Translations under genes and position numbers: made by a program
Shown here: in pieces, positions 27,107-37,000 of the stretch
How positions within the stretch are numbered: position 1 is the first letter of the stretch
Layout of the letters: each line of letters begins with the position of its first letter
The notes under the pieces: generated by a model
Told to the model about the DNA's origin: nothing
Seen by the model: the letters and a program-made list of their open reading frames with translations, nothing else
Database searches by the model: none
Origin: Pseudorhodobacter sp. PARRP1
GTDB taxonomy: Bacteria > Pseudomonadota > Alphaproteobacteria > Rhodobacterales > Rhodobacteraceae
Direction of reading: 5' to 3'
Assembly (NCBI GenBank): GCA_002256245.1
Contig: NKIU01000001.1
Coordinates: forward strand, 124,001 to 188,000
Length of the DNA: 64,000 bases

Positions 27107-27535
27107 ATGACCACGCTCAACCTTATCAAACTCAGCGTCGGCACCGAGTCGGTGGATGACCTCAGCGCCTGGCACCGCGCCCACGCCCATGTCTGGGCCC
27201 CCGGCACCACCGAACACGTCACCCGCATGTGGCCCAAACGCGAGGATGAGATCCTGAACGGCGGCTCGCTCTACTGGGTGATCAAAGGCGTGATCCAGGC
27301 CCGCCAGCGCCTGATCGGCCTGGCCGAGCGTCGCGGCCAAGACGGCATCCTGCGCTGCGCCCTGGTGCTCGATGCCGAAATCATCCGCACCGAAGGCGCC
27401 CTGCGCCGCCCCTTCCAAGGCTGGCGCTACTTACCGGTGGAGGAATCGCCGCGCGATCTCCCCAAAACCCGCGCGCAGGATGACACCCTGCCCCCCGCGC
27501 TCGCCGCAGCCCTTGCCGAAATCGGCCTGCGCTAA
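27107..27535 (+). CDS. DUF1489 family protein
   Basis: A 142-residue cytoplasmic protein of the DUF1489 family, found across alphaproteobacteria with no established role. Typical stretches are LIKLSVGTESVDDL at the N-terminus, TRMWPKREDEIL, GSLYWVIKG and RPFQGWRYL near the end. It is a single plus-strand gene with a GGGG-type ribosome site, followed by a hairpin with a GGGGGT stem that is repeated at 51164-51184. Confidence 0.85.
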   Translation: MTTLNLIKLSVGTESVDDLSAWHRAHAHVWAPGTTEHVTRMWPKREDEILNGGSLYWVIKGVIQARQRLIGLAERRGQDGILRCALVLDAEIIRTEGALRRPFQGWRYLPVEESPRDLPKTRAQDDTLPPALAAALAEIGLR

Positions 27536-27589
27536 CCGCTTAAACTTATCTTAAATTGTTTCATCCGTTCTTAAATATCCCACGGGGGT

Positions 27590-27610
27590 CCGGGGGTGTG
27601 AAACCCCCGG
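27590..27610. terminator. Hairpin after DUF1489 gene (repeat-type terminator)
   Basis: CCGGGGGT-GTGAA-ACCCCCGG, preceded by TTAAATATCCCACGGGGGT. Nearly the same 40 or so bases lie at 51145-51185. This wording is common downstream of genes in Rhodobacteraceae; there is no T-run, so termination is inferred. Confidence 0.5.
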
Positions 27611-27662
27611 CTCCGCCATATCCACCCTTCCCTTCGCCCGAAATCCACGCCACAACGCGGAT

Positions 27663-28535
27663 ATGATCAAACGCCCGCTCTGGCTCGTCGCAGCCCCCGT
27701 GATCTTCCTGCTGCTGTGGTCGGCAGGCTTTGCCATCGCCAAACTCGGCCTGCAACATGCCGAACCGCTGACCCTGCTGGCGCTGCGCTATACCTGCGTT
27801 CTGCTGCTGCTGCTGCCGCTCGCGCTGATCCTCCGCCCCCCCTTGCCGAAAACCGCCCGCGCCTGGGCCGATATCGCCATCACCGGATTTCTGATCCAGG
27901 TGGTCTATTTCGGCCTGTGCTACATCGCCTTCAAAGCCGGAGTCTCGGCCGGAGGCGTCGCTATCATCGTCTGCCTGCAACCCATCCTCGTCGCCCTCGC
28001 CGCCCCCTACACCGTGGGCGAAGCCACCAGCGGCAAGGGCTGGATCGGCCTTGGCCTTGGCCTCGCTGGGGCTGCGGTGGTGATCCTGTCGCGCTCAGGC
28101 GTGCAGGCCGAAAACGCCATCGGCATCCTGCTCACCTTCGGCGCGCTGTTGGGCATCACCGGCGGCACGCTTTACGAAAAGCGCTTTGGCACCCACCAGC
28201 ACCCGATCACCGCCAACCTGATCCAATATGCCACCGGCGCGCTGTTCACCCTGCCCGCCGCCTACTTCACCGAAGGCATGCAGGTGGCATGGACGCCCGA
28301 GTTTCTGGCCATCCTTGGCTATCTGGTGATCGGGAATTCTATCCTTGCGATCAGCCTTTTGCTGGCAATGATCCGCGTGGGCGAGGTCGCGCGCGTCTCC
28401 GCCCTGTTCTACCTCGTCCCCGCGCTCTCAGCCCTGTTCGCTTGGCCGCTGCTGGGCGAGGCGATGCCCCCCTTGGCATGGGCCGGTATGGCGCTGGCGG
28501 GTCTGGGCGTGGCGCTCGTCAGCAAGAAAACCTGA
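27663..28535 (+). CDS. DMT-superfamily (EamA) transporter
   Basis: A 290-residue inner-membrane protein with about ten hydrophobic helices arranged as two EamA repeats (first repeat from LLWSAGFAIAKLGL, second from GITGGTLYEKRFG). Such proteins export amino acids, metabolites or drugs by proton exchange; the substrate cannot be read from the sequence. Its stop codon directly abuts the stop of the convergent small secreted-protein gene, with no space for a terminator between them. Confidence 0.88.
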   Translation: MIKRPLWLVAAPVIFLLLWSAGFAIAKLGLQHAEPLTLLALRYTCVLLLLLPLALILRPPLPKTARAWADIAITGFLIQVVYFGLCYIAFKAGVSAGGVAIIVCLQPILVALAAPYTVGEATSGKGWIGLGLGLAGAAVVILSRSGVQAENAIGILLTFGALLGITGGTLYEKRFGTHQHPITANLIQYATGALFTLPAAYFTEGMQVAWTPEFLAILGYLVIGNSILAISLLLAMIRVGEVARVSALFYLVPALSALFAWPLLGEAMPPLAWAGMALAGLGVALVSKKT

Positions 28536-28877
28536 TCACCAGCCGCCCGGATTGCCCGGCTTGATCTTGCCGTGGCCTTCTTCCCCGGCTTCGCTCATCC
28601 ACGTCACCTGCGCGCCGTTGATCGCCACCGACCAGCACAGTTCCGGGTCTTGGCCATAGGTGAAACACATCTTGTTGCCCTTCACCGCCCAAGCCCCGGT
28701 GTAATCCGCCGCGCGGATACTGCCATCGGGGGCGTAAAACTCGGCATAGCCACCCGAGGCCGACATGCTGCCCGTCACCGTGTTGCCAACCAGCGCCGCA
28801 CGGATGGCATCGCCCGTCGCCAGATCCGCCGCCAAAGCGGGCGTCGCCAACAAAAGCAGCGGCAAAGTATAGCGCAC
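28536..28877 (-). CDS. Small secreted protein, unknown function
   Basis: A 113-residue protein with a clear signal peptide (MRYTLPLLLLATPALA) and a mature part of about 97 residues. A two-cysteine pattern (MCFTYGQDPELCW) suggests one disulphide. The GGYAEFYAPDGSIRAADYTG stretch resembles small periplasmic lipocalin-like beta proteins of Rhodobacteraceae. I cannot assign a function. It converges with the DMT gene, stop codon to stop codon. Confidence 0.75.
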   Translation of the reverse strand: MRYTLPLLLLATPALAADLATGDAIRAALVGNTVTGSMSASGGYAEFYAPDGSIRAADYTGAWAVKGNKMCFTYGQDPELCWSVAINGAQVTWMSEAGEEGHGKIKPGNPGGW

Positions 28878-28935
28878 GGAAAGCCTCCTCAGGTTAATGC
28901 CAGAGTTAACCCTTCGCCCCTCAAGGTCAAGCCGC

Positions 28936-29637
28936 TTAAATGCGCGGCAGCGTCAGCCCCAACTGCACAGCCAACCGCTCCAACACCGCCCGCGCTTGCG
29001 TCCAATCAGCGCCAAGGCTGGCAAACAGCATCGCCTGACTTTGCAAGATCACCGAATCCGACAGGATTTTGAGATGGTTGGCCCGCAGCGTTTCGCCCGA
29101 CGACGTGATATCCGCAATCGCTTCCGCCGTCAGGTTCTTCACCGTGCCCTCGGTCGCACCCTGACTGTCCACCAGTTGATAATCCGCCACCCCCTGCGCC
29201 GTCAGAAATTCGCGCACAAGGCGGTGATATTTGGTGGCAATCCGCAACCGAAAGCCATGCGCCGCGCGAAACGCCGCCGCCGCCGCGTCCAGATCATCGA
29301 CCGTATCGACATCAATCCAGCAGCTTGGCACCGCAATAATCAGATCGGCATGACCAAAACCCAGCGCAGCCAACTCCGCCACCTGCACCGACCAATCCGC
29401 CAGCTTGTCGCGCACCAAATCGCTGCCCGTCACGCCCAAATGAATCCGCCCCGCCGCCAATTCGCGCGGGATTTCCCCCGCCGACAGCATCACCAGTTCC
29501 ACCCCGTCAATACCATCGACCGCGCCGGAATATTCCCGCTCGGCCCCGGTCTGCCGCATCGTCACGCCCCGGCTGCCAAACCACTCAAAGGTCTTTTCCA
29601 TCAACCGGCCCTTCGAGGGCACCCCGATCTTCAACAT
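28936..29637 (-). CDS. hisG: ATP phosphoribosyltransferase, catalytic subunit (short form)
   Basis: First enzyme of histidine synthesis, joining ATP and PRPP. The 233-residue length is the short form that lacks the C-terminal regulatory domain and needs HisZ. It begins LKIGVPSKGRLMEKT, and the PRPP-site region reads DLVDSQGATEGTVKNL-like (seen as QLVDSQGATEGTVKN near residue 148). Its ATG shares one base with the stop of hisZ (TGATG), which ensures subunit balance. Last gene of hisS-hisZ-hisG. Confidence 0.95.
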   Translation of the reverse strand: MLKIGVPSKGRLMEKTFEWFGSRGVTMRQTGAEREYSGAVDGIDGVELVMLSAGEIPRELAAGRIHLGVTGSDLVRDKLADWSVQVAELAALGFGHADLIIAVPSCWIDVDTVDDLDAAAAAFRAAHGFRLRIATKYHRLVREFLTAQGVADYQLVDSQGATEGTVKNLTAEAIADITSSGETLRANHLKILSDSVILQSQAMLFASLGADWTQARAVLERLAVQLGLTLPRI

Positions 29638-30740
29638 CAGATCGCCCCCTTCAATGCCGCCACCAAATGGGGCCGAATGATCCCCCCCACCGCCGGTATC
29701 GAGCGACCCGCCCCCAACACCGCCGTCAGCGCGTCATACCGCCCGCCCGTCGCCACCGCAGGCATCCCGTCCGCATGAAACGAGAACACAAACCCGTCGT
29801 AATACTCCATCGAGGTCCGCCCAAGGCTCGCCTCAAACGCCAGCGTATCCACCGCGACGCCGCGCGCGCGCAAAGCCTGAAGCCTATGCGCAAACCGATC
29901 CACCGCAGGCTGAATGGCGGGCAACAACGGCGTAATCCCGCGCAAATGCCCCAAAGCCGCCTCTGCCGGGGCCTGCAGCCCCAGCAAATCATACAAAAGC
30001 GCCGCTTCCGGTGCCTTGATCGGTGCCGCTTCCGCATCCTCAATCAAAGCCTGCGCCCGCGCCGCAATATCCTCCGGCGCGCGCAAGCCGATAAACGCCC
30101 CCGCCTGCGCGATCAACGCCTCCGGCGCACCGCCCGCCAACCGTTCCAGCAACGCCACCCGCCCCGCAGGCACCGCCGCCCGCCCCGCAAACCGATCGAG
30201 CAGCGCGCGAAACCGCTTTGGCCGCCAGATATGGCGCAACAATGCCGCCCTACGGCGCTCGGTCGTCTCCAACCCCCGCACCGCCGCCATCAGGATACCG
30301 ATATCCCCCGTCACCGCCCGCAAGCCCAAACCCTGCACCAGCCCGGCAAACAGCGCGAACACTTCCGCATCCGCCGCTTCGGGGGCCGTGCGGTCAAACA
30401 CCTCAAACCCCACCTGCAAATATTCAGAAGCCCGGTTGCCCAAGTGTTCCTGCTTGCGAAAAACCTCGCCCATGTAGCAATACCGCGCGGGGTCGGCACC
30501 GTCCGCCATATGCGCCTGCACCACCGGCACGGTAAAATCCGGCCGCAGCATCATCTCACCGCGCAACGGGTCGGTGGTGACATAAGCCCGCGCCCGAATA
30601 TCCTCTCCATACAAATCCAGCAAGGTTTCAGCCGGCAGCAGCAAATCCGCCTCAACCGGCACAGCCCCCGCCGCCTGAAACGCCGCGAACAGCCGTTCAG
30701 CCTCGGCCCGGATTGCGGCCTTTGTCGCAGGCTGCGTCAT
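29637..30740 (-). CDS. hisZ: ATP phosphoribosyltransferase regulatory subunit
   Basis: A 367-residue histidyl-tRNA-synthetase paralogue that activates short-form HisG and carries feedback control. Class II synthetase-like core segments are visible ([50 protein letters not shown]), but tRNA-binding and full catalytic motifs are not. The frame is open upstream to 30815; the ATG at 30740 overlaps the hisS stop (ATGA) and starts with [10 protein letters not shown], so I chose it. It sits between hisS and hisG. Confidence 0.92.
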   Translation of the reverse strand: MTQPATKAAIRAEAERLFAAFQAAGAVPVEADLLLPAETLLDLYGEDIRARAYVTTDPLRGEMMLRPDFTVPVVQAHMADGADPARYCYMGEVFRKQEHLGNRASEYLQVGFEVFDRTAPEAADAEVFALFAGLVQGLGLRAVTGDIGILMAAVRGLETTERRRAALLRHIWRPKRFRALLDRFAGRAAVPAGRVALLERLAGGAPEALIAQAGAFIGLRAPEDIAARAQALIEDAEAAPIKAPEAALLYDLLGLQAPAEAALGHLRGITPLLPAIQPAVDRFAHRLQALRARGVAVDTLAFEASLGRTSMEYYDGFVFSFHADGMPAVATGGRYDALTAVLGAGRSIPAVGGIIRPHLVAALKGAI

Positions 30741-32302
30741 TGCCCCAACATCTTCCGCACCGCCGCCACCAGATCCCCGCGCGGCACTTCCACCTGCGCG
30801 GGCTGATCCTTCCACTCCTCCAGCGTCGCAGATTGCGCAATCTTCGCGCCCAAAATCAGGTCTTTCAGGATCACAACGCCCTTCTCGGCCTCGTTCCCGC
30901 CCTGAATAACCGCAATCGGAGACTGCCGTTTATCGGCATATTTCAACTGGTTGCCGAATTGCTTGGGGTTGCCAAGGTAAACCTCGGCCCGGATACCAGC
31001 CGAGCGCAGTTCCCCCACCATCCCCATATAATCCGCCATCCGGTCACGATCCATCACGGTGACAACCACCGGCCCCGCCGTATCAGCCGCCAACCGCCCC
31101 TTGGCCGCCAAAGCCGCGAGCAACCGATCCACCCCGATGGAAACCCCCGTCGCAGGCACCGCCTGCCCCGTGAACCGCTTGACCAGATCGTCATACCGCC
31201 CCCCACCCGCGACCGAGCCGAAAGACCGCTTGCGACCCTTCTCGTCGAGGATTTCAAACGTCAGTTCCGCCTCATAGACCGGGCCGGTGTAATAGCCGAG
31301 GCCGCGGACAACGCCGGGGTCAATCACGATCCGGTCCGGGCCATAGCCCTGGGCATTCAAAAGCGTTGCGATTGTCTCAAGCTCGTCCAGACCGTCTCGT
31401 CCTATTTGGCTAAGTCCTACAATACTTCTCAAATATCCAATTGTAGTAGCATTTCGAAAATGGGGAGAAAGCGAAGCCTCAAACATTGGGTGGCTTGGCC
31501 CTGTGACTTCAATTTCCGCAATAGCTCGGGCAATCGCTCGCGGAGCAGACACGAATGTCATCACTGTTGCGGCTTGATGTGACGTTAGACCGGCCCCTGC
31601 GGTAAAGTCGCCGCTCTCATCTTTGCGACCGGAAGTAAGTAGTGACATTACGCCATCTTCCCCAAGCCGATCGATCTTATCAATCGCTCTAAGCACAACA
31701 CCACGCTCATGCGAAAACCGGTCAGGATCAGTCGGGTCCAACACTCCCGCGACTTCCATCACCCCGTTCAACACCTTGCGGTTATTGACCCTAACCACAT
31801 AATCCCCGCGCGGAATCCCCACAATCTCCAGCGCATCCGACAACATCGCGCAAATCTCGGCATCCGCCGCCACGCTCGCCGACCCAACCGTATCCGCATC
31901 GCATTGATAAAACTGCCGGAACCGCCCCGGACCGGGCTTTTCATTCCGCCACACCGGCCCCATCGCATAGCGCCGATACGGCGACGGCAATTCGTTGCGA
32001 TACTGCGCAGCCACCCGCGCCAGTGGCGCTGTCAGGTCATAGCGCAGCGCCAGCCAGTCGGCGTCTTCATCCTGCCAGCCAAACACGCCCTCGTTCGGGC
32101 GGTCCACGTCGGGCAAGAACTTGCCTAAAGCCTCCACCGTCTCGACCGCCGAAGTCTCCAGCGGATCAAAGCCATAGCGATGATAAACCTCGGCAATCTT
32201 GTCCAGCATCGCCTTGCGCGCAGTGACTTCTGCGCCAAAGTAATCGCGGAAGCCTTTCGGGGTCTCGGCGCGGGGACGTGGTGTCGGTTTATCTTTTGCC
32301 AT
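30737..32302 (-). CDS. hisS: Histidyl-tRNA synthetase
   Basis: Class II aminoacyl-tRNA synthetase charging tRNA-His. The 521 residues include [11 protein letters not shown], motif 2 ([25 protein letters not shown]), the histidine-binding [17 protein letters not shown] and motif 3 ([12 protein letters not shown]...SIGVDRL), and a C-terminal anticodon-binding domain. First gene of hisS-hisZ-hisG. The protein is intact, but codons for roughly residues 190-303 lie in a stretch of clearly lower GC and different codon choice than the rest of the gene (see the separate entry), suggesting gene conversion from a foreign relative. Confidence 0.95.
   Translation of the reverse strand: MAKDKPTPRPRAETPKGFRDYFGAEVTARKAMLDKIAEVYHRYGFDPLETSAVETVEALGKFLPDVDRPNEGVFGWQDEDADWLALRYDLTAPLARVAAQYRNELPSPYRRYAMGPVWRNEKPGPGRFRQFYQCDADTVGSASVAADAEICAMLSDALEIVGIPRGDYVVRVNNRKVLNGVMEVAGVLDPTDPDRFSHERGVVLRAIDKIDRLGEDGVMSLLTSGRKDESGDFTAGAGLTSHQAATVMTFVSAPRAIARAIAEIEVTGPSHPMFEASLSPHFRNATTIGYLRSIVGLSQIGRDGLDELETIATLLNAQGYGPDRIVIDPGVVRGLGYYTGPVYEAELTFEILDEKGRKRSFGSVAGGGRYDDLVKRFTGQAVPATGVSIGVDRLLAALAAKGRLAADTAGPVVVTVMDRDRMADYMGMVGELRSAGIRAEVYLGNPKQFGNQLKYADKRQSPIAVIQGGNEAEKGVVILKDLILGAKIAQSATLEEWKDQPAQVEVPRGDLVAAVRKMLGQ
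31395..31735. other. Low-GC segment inside hisS
   Basis: By hand count 31381-31740 is about 51% G+C, against about 63% and 65% for 60-base blocks just outside. Codons ending in A or T become frequent only within this stretch. Both edges fall inside the hisS frame and the protein stays intact, which fits a homologous replacement from a lower-GC donor. Confidence 0.7.
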
Positions 32303-32371
32303 AGCTTACAGCCTTCGCTTTTTCTCGCGCTCCGTGTAACGGATGGGGGGGCCTACAGCAAGCAGGGGACG

Positions 32372-32569
32372 ATGATGGACATCACGGCACTCGAAGAACG
32401 CATCGCGCATCTGACCCGCACTGTCGAAGACCTTTCCGATGTCGTCGCCCGTCAGTCGAAAGACCTCGAGCGCCTGCTGCGCCTGACGCAACTTCTGGCC
32501 GAGCGCGAGGCAGAGCGCGAAGGCAACGGCCAAGCCCCCGAAGCCAACGTCCGCCCGCCGCACTGGTAA
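32372..32569 (+). CDS. slyX: SlyX family protein
   Basis: A 65-residue coiled-coil protein of the SlyX family, function unknown. The helix runs from about residue 4 to 50 with a leucine heptad pattern (ITALEERIAHLTRTVEDLSDVV and on), and the terminal RPPHW is the family hallmark. There are two possible ATGs in tandem (32372 and 32375). It is divergent from hisS and its stop abuts the stop of the convergent TauE-type gene. Confidence 0.85.
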   Translation: MMDITALEERIAHLTRTVEDLSDVVARQSKDLERLLRLTQLLAEREAEREGNGQAPEANVRPPHW

Positions 32570-33331
32570 CTACATCGAAGCCAATCGGTAGATCGCCACG
32601 CCCAGCGCAAACATCCCCACCGCAATCGTCAGCGGCCGGCGCGGTGCCATTTTCGCCAGATAACCGCCAAAGAACGCCGCAGGCAAACCGCCCAAGGCCA
32701 AGCCGAACACCGTCATGCGCACTTGGGACCAATCGGTTTCCTCGCCCCACCAGCCGAAATAATAGGCCACGCCCAACGCAGTGAACACCACGAAACTGAC
32801 GATGAACTCCGAGAAATTGGTGGACCCAATCGCATAGCGCGACTCAACACCAGAGCCCAACAGCCCGGTGTTCACAATCGGCCCCCACGACCCGCCAATG
32901 CCCTCGATAATCCCGCCTGCAAAGCCAATGGTCTGAAAACGCCGGGTTTTCACCATCCGCATCGCGATGCCCTTGAAGCCGCGATAGATGATATAGCCGC
33001 CCATCAGCACCAGATAGCCGTTCACCAGATATTGCAGCGCATGGCCCTTCAGCCCCGACAGCAGCGTCGCGCCCAAAATCCCGCCCAGCGAGCCAAACAG
33101 CGCCAGCGCGCCGACGATCCGCCAGTCGATGTTCTTGTGATACAGGTTCGACAGCGCCGCCGTCCCCCCCGTCGGCAGCTTCGCCGCATTGACCGAGGCC
33201 GAGACCAACGGCGGCGGCACCCCTTGCGCCAGCAGCACCGCAGACGAGATCACGCCAAAGCCCATGCCCAGTGATCCATCCACCAGTTGCGCGATAAACC
33301 CGATAAGCATGTAGTCCCAGATACTGTCCAT
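32570..33331 (-). CDS. TauE/SafE (sulfite exporter-type) permease
   Basis: A 253-residue membrane protein with about eight hydrophobic helices in two repeats, each starting with a glycine-rich helix (LVDGSLGMGFGVISS and the later GGIIEGIGGSWGP). This family moves sulfite, sulfoacetate or other small anions. No sulfur genes are nearby, so the substrate is open. It is the only minus-strand gene between slyX and the repeat-rich region. Confidence 0.88.
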   Translation of the reverse strand: MDSIWDYMLIGFIAQLVDGSLGMGFGVISSAVLLAQGVPPPLVSASVNAAKLPTGGTAALSNLYHKNIDWRIVGALALFGSLGGILGATLLSGLKGHALQYLVNGYLVLMGGYIIYRGFKGIAMRMVKTRRFQTIGFAGGIIEGIGGSWGPIVNTGLLGSGVESRYAIGSTNFSEFIVSFVVFTALGVAYYFGWWGEETDWSQVRMTVFGLALGGLPAAFFGGYLAKMAPRRPLTIAVGMFALGVAIYRLASM

Positions 33332-33532
33332 GCTGATTCCGCCCCTTAATTACGACTATTCCCGTAGATATTTACTGATTTAAGGCAGCAAACAACTATT
33401 TTCTTCTATTTTGCAGGTATCCGGAAGGGATTCGACCTGTTTGCGCATAAAATCGGCAGAGTCGGCGGGGTTTCGCACAACCAAAAGCCGCAACGCCGCG
33501 TGGCCGCAAACGCGGTTCTGCCCCCTCCTCCC

Positions 33533-33598
33533 GCCGCCCCGGACTTGATCCGGGGCCTCATGCTGTGAACAGAGGCCCCGGATCAAGTCCGGGGCGGC
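33533..33598. repeat. Long REP-like palindrome D, copy 1
   Basis: Perfect 27-bp arms (33533-33559 and 33572-33598) around a 12-base loop, with the core CCGGACTTGATCCGGGGCCTC. A second copy with two mismatches near the arm ends is at 52376-52441. The loops differ in sequence but are the same length. Confidence 0.9.
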
Positions 33599-33624
33599 AT
33601 GGGATAGGTGGCCCGGTAATGGTG

Positions 33625-33790
33625 CCGGCCTAAACCTCTTCCACCATCACCACGCCCTGCATGGCCTTGATCGCGCCCTTGATCTGCGCCGTCACCGGAT
33701 AGGGCTGCGGCAGCAGCACATCAATCTCGCGCCCGTCCTCATCAGGCACGCAAAGCGTGATCTGCGCGCGATTGCGCCCTTCAATCTTGG
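33625..33790 (-). pseudogene. Duplicated 3' end of dnaE
   Basis: These 166 bases match 34039-34204, the last 54 or so codons plus stop of dnaE, at a fixed offset of 414 bases, with only about four mismatches by eye. The same strand and the same stop codon are kept. It is not preceded by the rest of dnaE but by repeat A copy 2, whose minus strand happens to be open in the same frame, giving a 130-codon open frame (33630-34022) that I do not think is a gene. Confidence 0.9.
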
Positions 33791-33794
33791 ACAA

Positions 33795-34006
33795 TCTGGC
33801 AAAGGCCATCGCCTTTGCCATGCGCTGCGGGTGCCGCTGAAACCGCCGGGCCTCAAAGGCCCGGCCAGCGCCCGACCCGCCGATGGCGGGCGCTTCTCGT
33901 CCGCCGGGTCGGGCGCTGGCCTCACCGGATCTATCGTTGACCCGACAACAGCGTGAAACCGCACGCACGGGCGGGGAAACGCAATGCGTTTCCTGGCTCC
34001 GCCCGG
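33795..34006. repeat. Dispersed multi-hairpin repeat A, copy 2
   Basis: Same hairpin order as copy 1. Hairpin 1 reads GGCAAAGGC-CATC-GCCTTTGCC, a paired G-C to A-T change relative to copy 1. Hairpin 3 is full length here: CCAGCGCCCGACCC ... GGGTCGGGCGCTGG, with an inner GCCGATGGCGGGC-type fold. It fills the gap between the two dnaE ends. Confidence 0.88.
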
Positions 34007-34043
34007 ATATAGCCGCAGGCAAGCGCCTGCATGTCGCCCCGGC

Positions 34044-37000
34044 CTAAACCTCTTCCACCATCACCACGCCCTGCATGGCCTTGATCGCGCCCTTGATCTG
34101 CGCCGTCACCGGATAGGGCTGCGGCAGCAGCACATCAATCTCGCGCCCGTCCTCATCGGGCACGCAAAGCGTGATCTGCGCGCGATTGCGCCCCTCCAAC
34201 TTGGTCAACAGCATGGCAATCGAAGCCGCCGCCTCGGGCTTGTTCAGATGGATGCGCAAATCCTGCGCCCCTGCCGCTTCGGCCACCTGTGTCACCGGCT
34301 GCACCGCATTGGCCAGCAGTTTCAGCGTCTCGCCTTCCAGCTCCGCCTTCACCGTCAGCACCACGTTCATCCCCGGCTCCAGCAGGTCACGCGCGGCTTC
34401 CAGCGTGTCGGAAAACACCGTCACCTCGTAAAGCCCGGTCGGGTCTGAAAGCTGCACAAAGGCAAAGCGGTTGCCCTTGGCCGATTTGCGTTCCTGCTTG
34501 CTGGCGACCGAGCCTGCGATTTTCTTGATCACCGTGCCCCGCTCGGCCACATGGGTCAGTTCGGTCAGCGTCAGCACATCCTTTTTCTTCAACGCCGACA
34601 TATAGTCATCCAGCGGATGCCCCGACAGATAAAAGCCAATCGCCAGATGCTCTTGCGTCAACCGCTCGACGGGAAGCCAATCGTCGCGGTAGGGCAAGCG
34701 CGGCTCGGGGATATCCGCGCCCGATTCCCCAAACAGGCTGACCTGACTGGAGTTTTGCGCCTCATGGATCGCCGCCGAATAGGCGACCAGCGCGTCCAAC
34801 CCCTCAAACACCCGCGCGCGGTTGCCATCCAGCACATCAAACGCCCCGGCCCGCGCCAGCATTTCCAACGGGCGCTTGCCCACGCGCTTCATATCCACCC
34901 GGCGGGCAAAATCGAAAAGCGTGGCAAAGGCCTTGCCCCCCCGCGCCGCCACGATCAGCTTCATCGCCTCAACGCCAACGCCCTTTAGCGCGCCCAAAGC
35001 ATAAACCACCGCCCCATCGCGCACGCTAAAGGTCGCCAATGACGCATTGACACACGGCGCCACCGTCTTGATGCCCAGCTTGCCGACCTCGCGCTTATAC
35101 ACCGCCAGCTTGTCGGTCAGATGAATATCGCAATTCATCACCCCGGCCATGAACTCTACCGGATGGTTCGCCTTCAGCCAACCGGTCTGATAGCTGACCA
35201 CCGCATAGGCCGCCGCGTGGCTTTTGTTGAAACCGTAGTTGGCAAACTTCTCCAGCAAGTCAAAGACTTCGCCCGACTTCTTGCCATCAATGCCGTGGGT
35301 CTTGGCACAGCCCTCGACAAACTTGGGCCGCTCCTTCGCCATCTCCTCGGCGATCTTTTTACCCATCGCGCGGCGCAGCAAATCGGCCCCGCCCAACGAA
35401 TACCCGCCCATCACCTGAGCGATCTGCATCACCTGCTCCTGATACACGATGATGCCTTGGGTCTCGGCCAGAATATGGTCAATCGTCGGGTGGATCGATT
35501 CCAGCGCGCGCTGGCCGTTCTTCACCTCGCAATAGGTCGGGATATTCTCCATCGGGCCGGGGCGATACAGCGCCACCAGCGCCACGATATCCTCGATGCA
35601 GGTCGGCTTCATCCGCCGCAAAGCATCCATCATGCCGCTGGATTCCACCTGAAACACCGCAACCGTCTTGGCCGCGGCATAAAGCTCGTAGGTCGCCTTG
35701 TCGTCCAGCGGGATATGGCCGATGTCATTCTTGGCCCCCGGCGGCGGCGTATAAAGCTGCCGCCCGTCTTGGGCCACATGCAGATCCCGCCCGCCGCCCA
35801 CAATCAGATCAATCGCGTTCTGAATGACCGTCAGGGTTTTCAGCCCCAGAAAGTCGAATTTCACCAGCCCCGCCTGTTCCACCCATTTCATGTTGAACTG
35901 CGTGGCCGGCATGTCCGACTTCGGGTCTTGATAAAGCGGCACCAACTCGTCCAGCGGCCGATCACCAATCACCACGCCCGCCGCGTGGGTCGAGGCGTTG
36001 CGATACAGCCCTTCAATCTGCGCGCCGTAATCCAGCAGCCGTGCGACGACCTCCTCTTTCGCCGCTTCCCGCAGCCGAGGCTCATCCGCCAGCGCCTTGG
36101 TGATGCTGACAGGCTTCACACCCTCCACCGGGATCATCTTGGAAAGCCGGTCCACCTGCCCATAAGACATCTGCAACACCCGGCCCACGTCGCGCACCGC
36201 CGCCTTCGACAGCAAAGCGCCAAAGGTGATGATCTGCCCCACCTTGTCGCGGCCATACTTGCCCTGCACATAGCGGATCACCTCCTCGCGGCGATCCATG
36301 CAAAAGTCGATATCAAAGTCGGGCATAGACACCCGCTCGGGGTTCAAAAACCGCTCAAACAGCAAGGCATAGCGCAACGGGTCCAGATCGGTGATCGTCA
36401 GCGCATAGGCCACCAGACTGCCCGCACCCGAGCCGCGCCCCGGCCCCACCGGAATATGATGCTGCTTTGCCCAGGCGATAAAATCCGCCACGATCAGGAA
36501 ATAGCCCGGAAACCCCATCTTTTCGATGATGCCCAGCTCAAAATCCAGCCGCGCCTGATATTCCTCCACGCTGACCGCATGCGGGATCACCGCCAGCCTG
36601 CGCTGCAAACCCTCATTGGCCTGACGGCGCAGCTCGTTCACCTCGTCATCGGCAAATTTCGGCAGGATCGGCTTGCGCTTGTAGGTGGCAAAGGCACAGC
36701 GCCGCGCGATTTCGACCGTGTTTTCAACCGCTTCCGGCAGATCAGCGAACAAGGCCACCATCTCGGCCTCGGTCTTGAAATAGTGCTGCGGCGTCAAGCG
36801 GCGGCGTGGCTGTTGCTGATCAACATAGGCCCCTTCGGCAATGCAGATCAGCGCGTCATGCGCCTCATACATCGTGGCGGCCGGGAAATACACGTCGTTG
36901 GTCGCCACCAGCGGCAAATCCAACGCATAGGCGGTCTCGATAAACCACCGCTCGGTCGCGGCCTCGGCTTCGGTCAGCCGCCCGCCCTCGCCGGGATGGC

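Noticed and set aside
33630-34022. A 130-codon minus-strand open frame running through repeat A into the second dnaE tail
   Set aside because: Its first half is repeat DNA that also translates next to unrelated genes (53361 region), and its second half is a copied gene end. No ribosome site or independent conservation is visible.
36082-36303. Small open frame inside dnaE
   Set aside because: Shadow frame of the polymerase gene with no independent signals.
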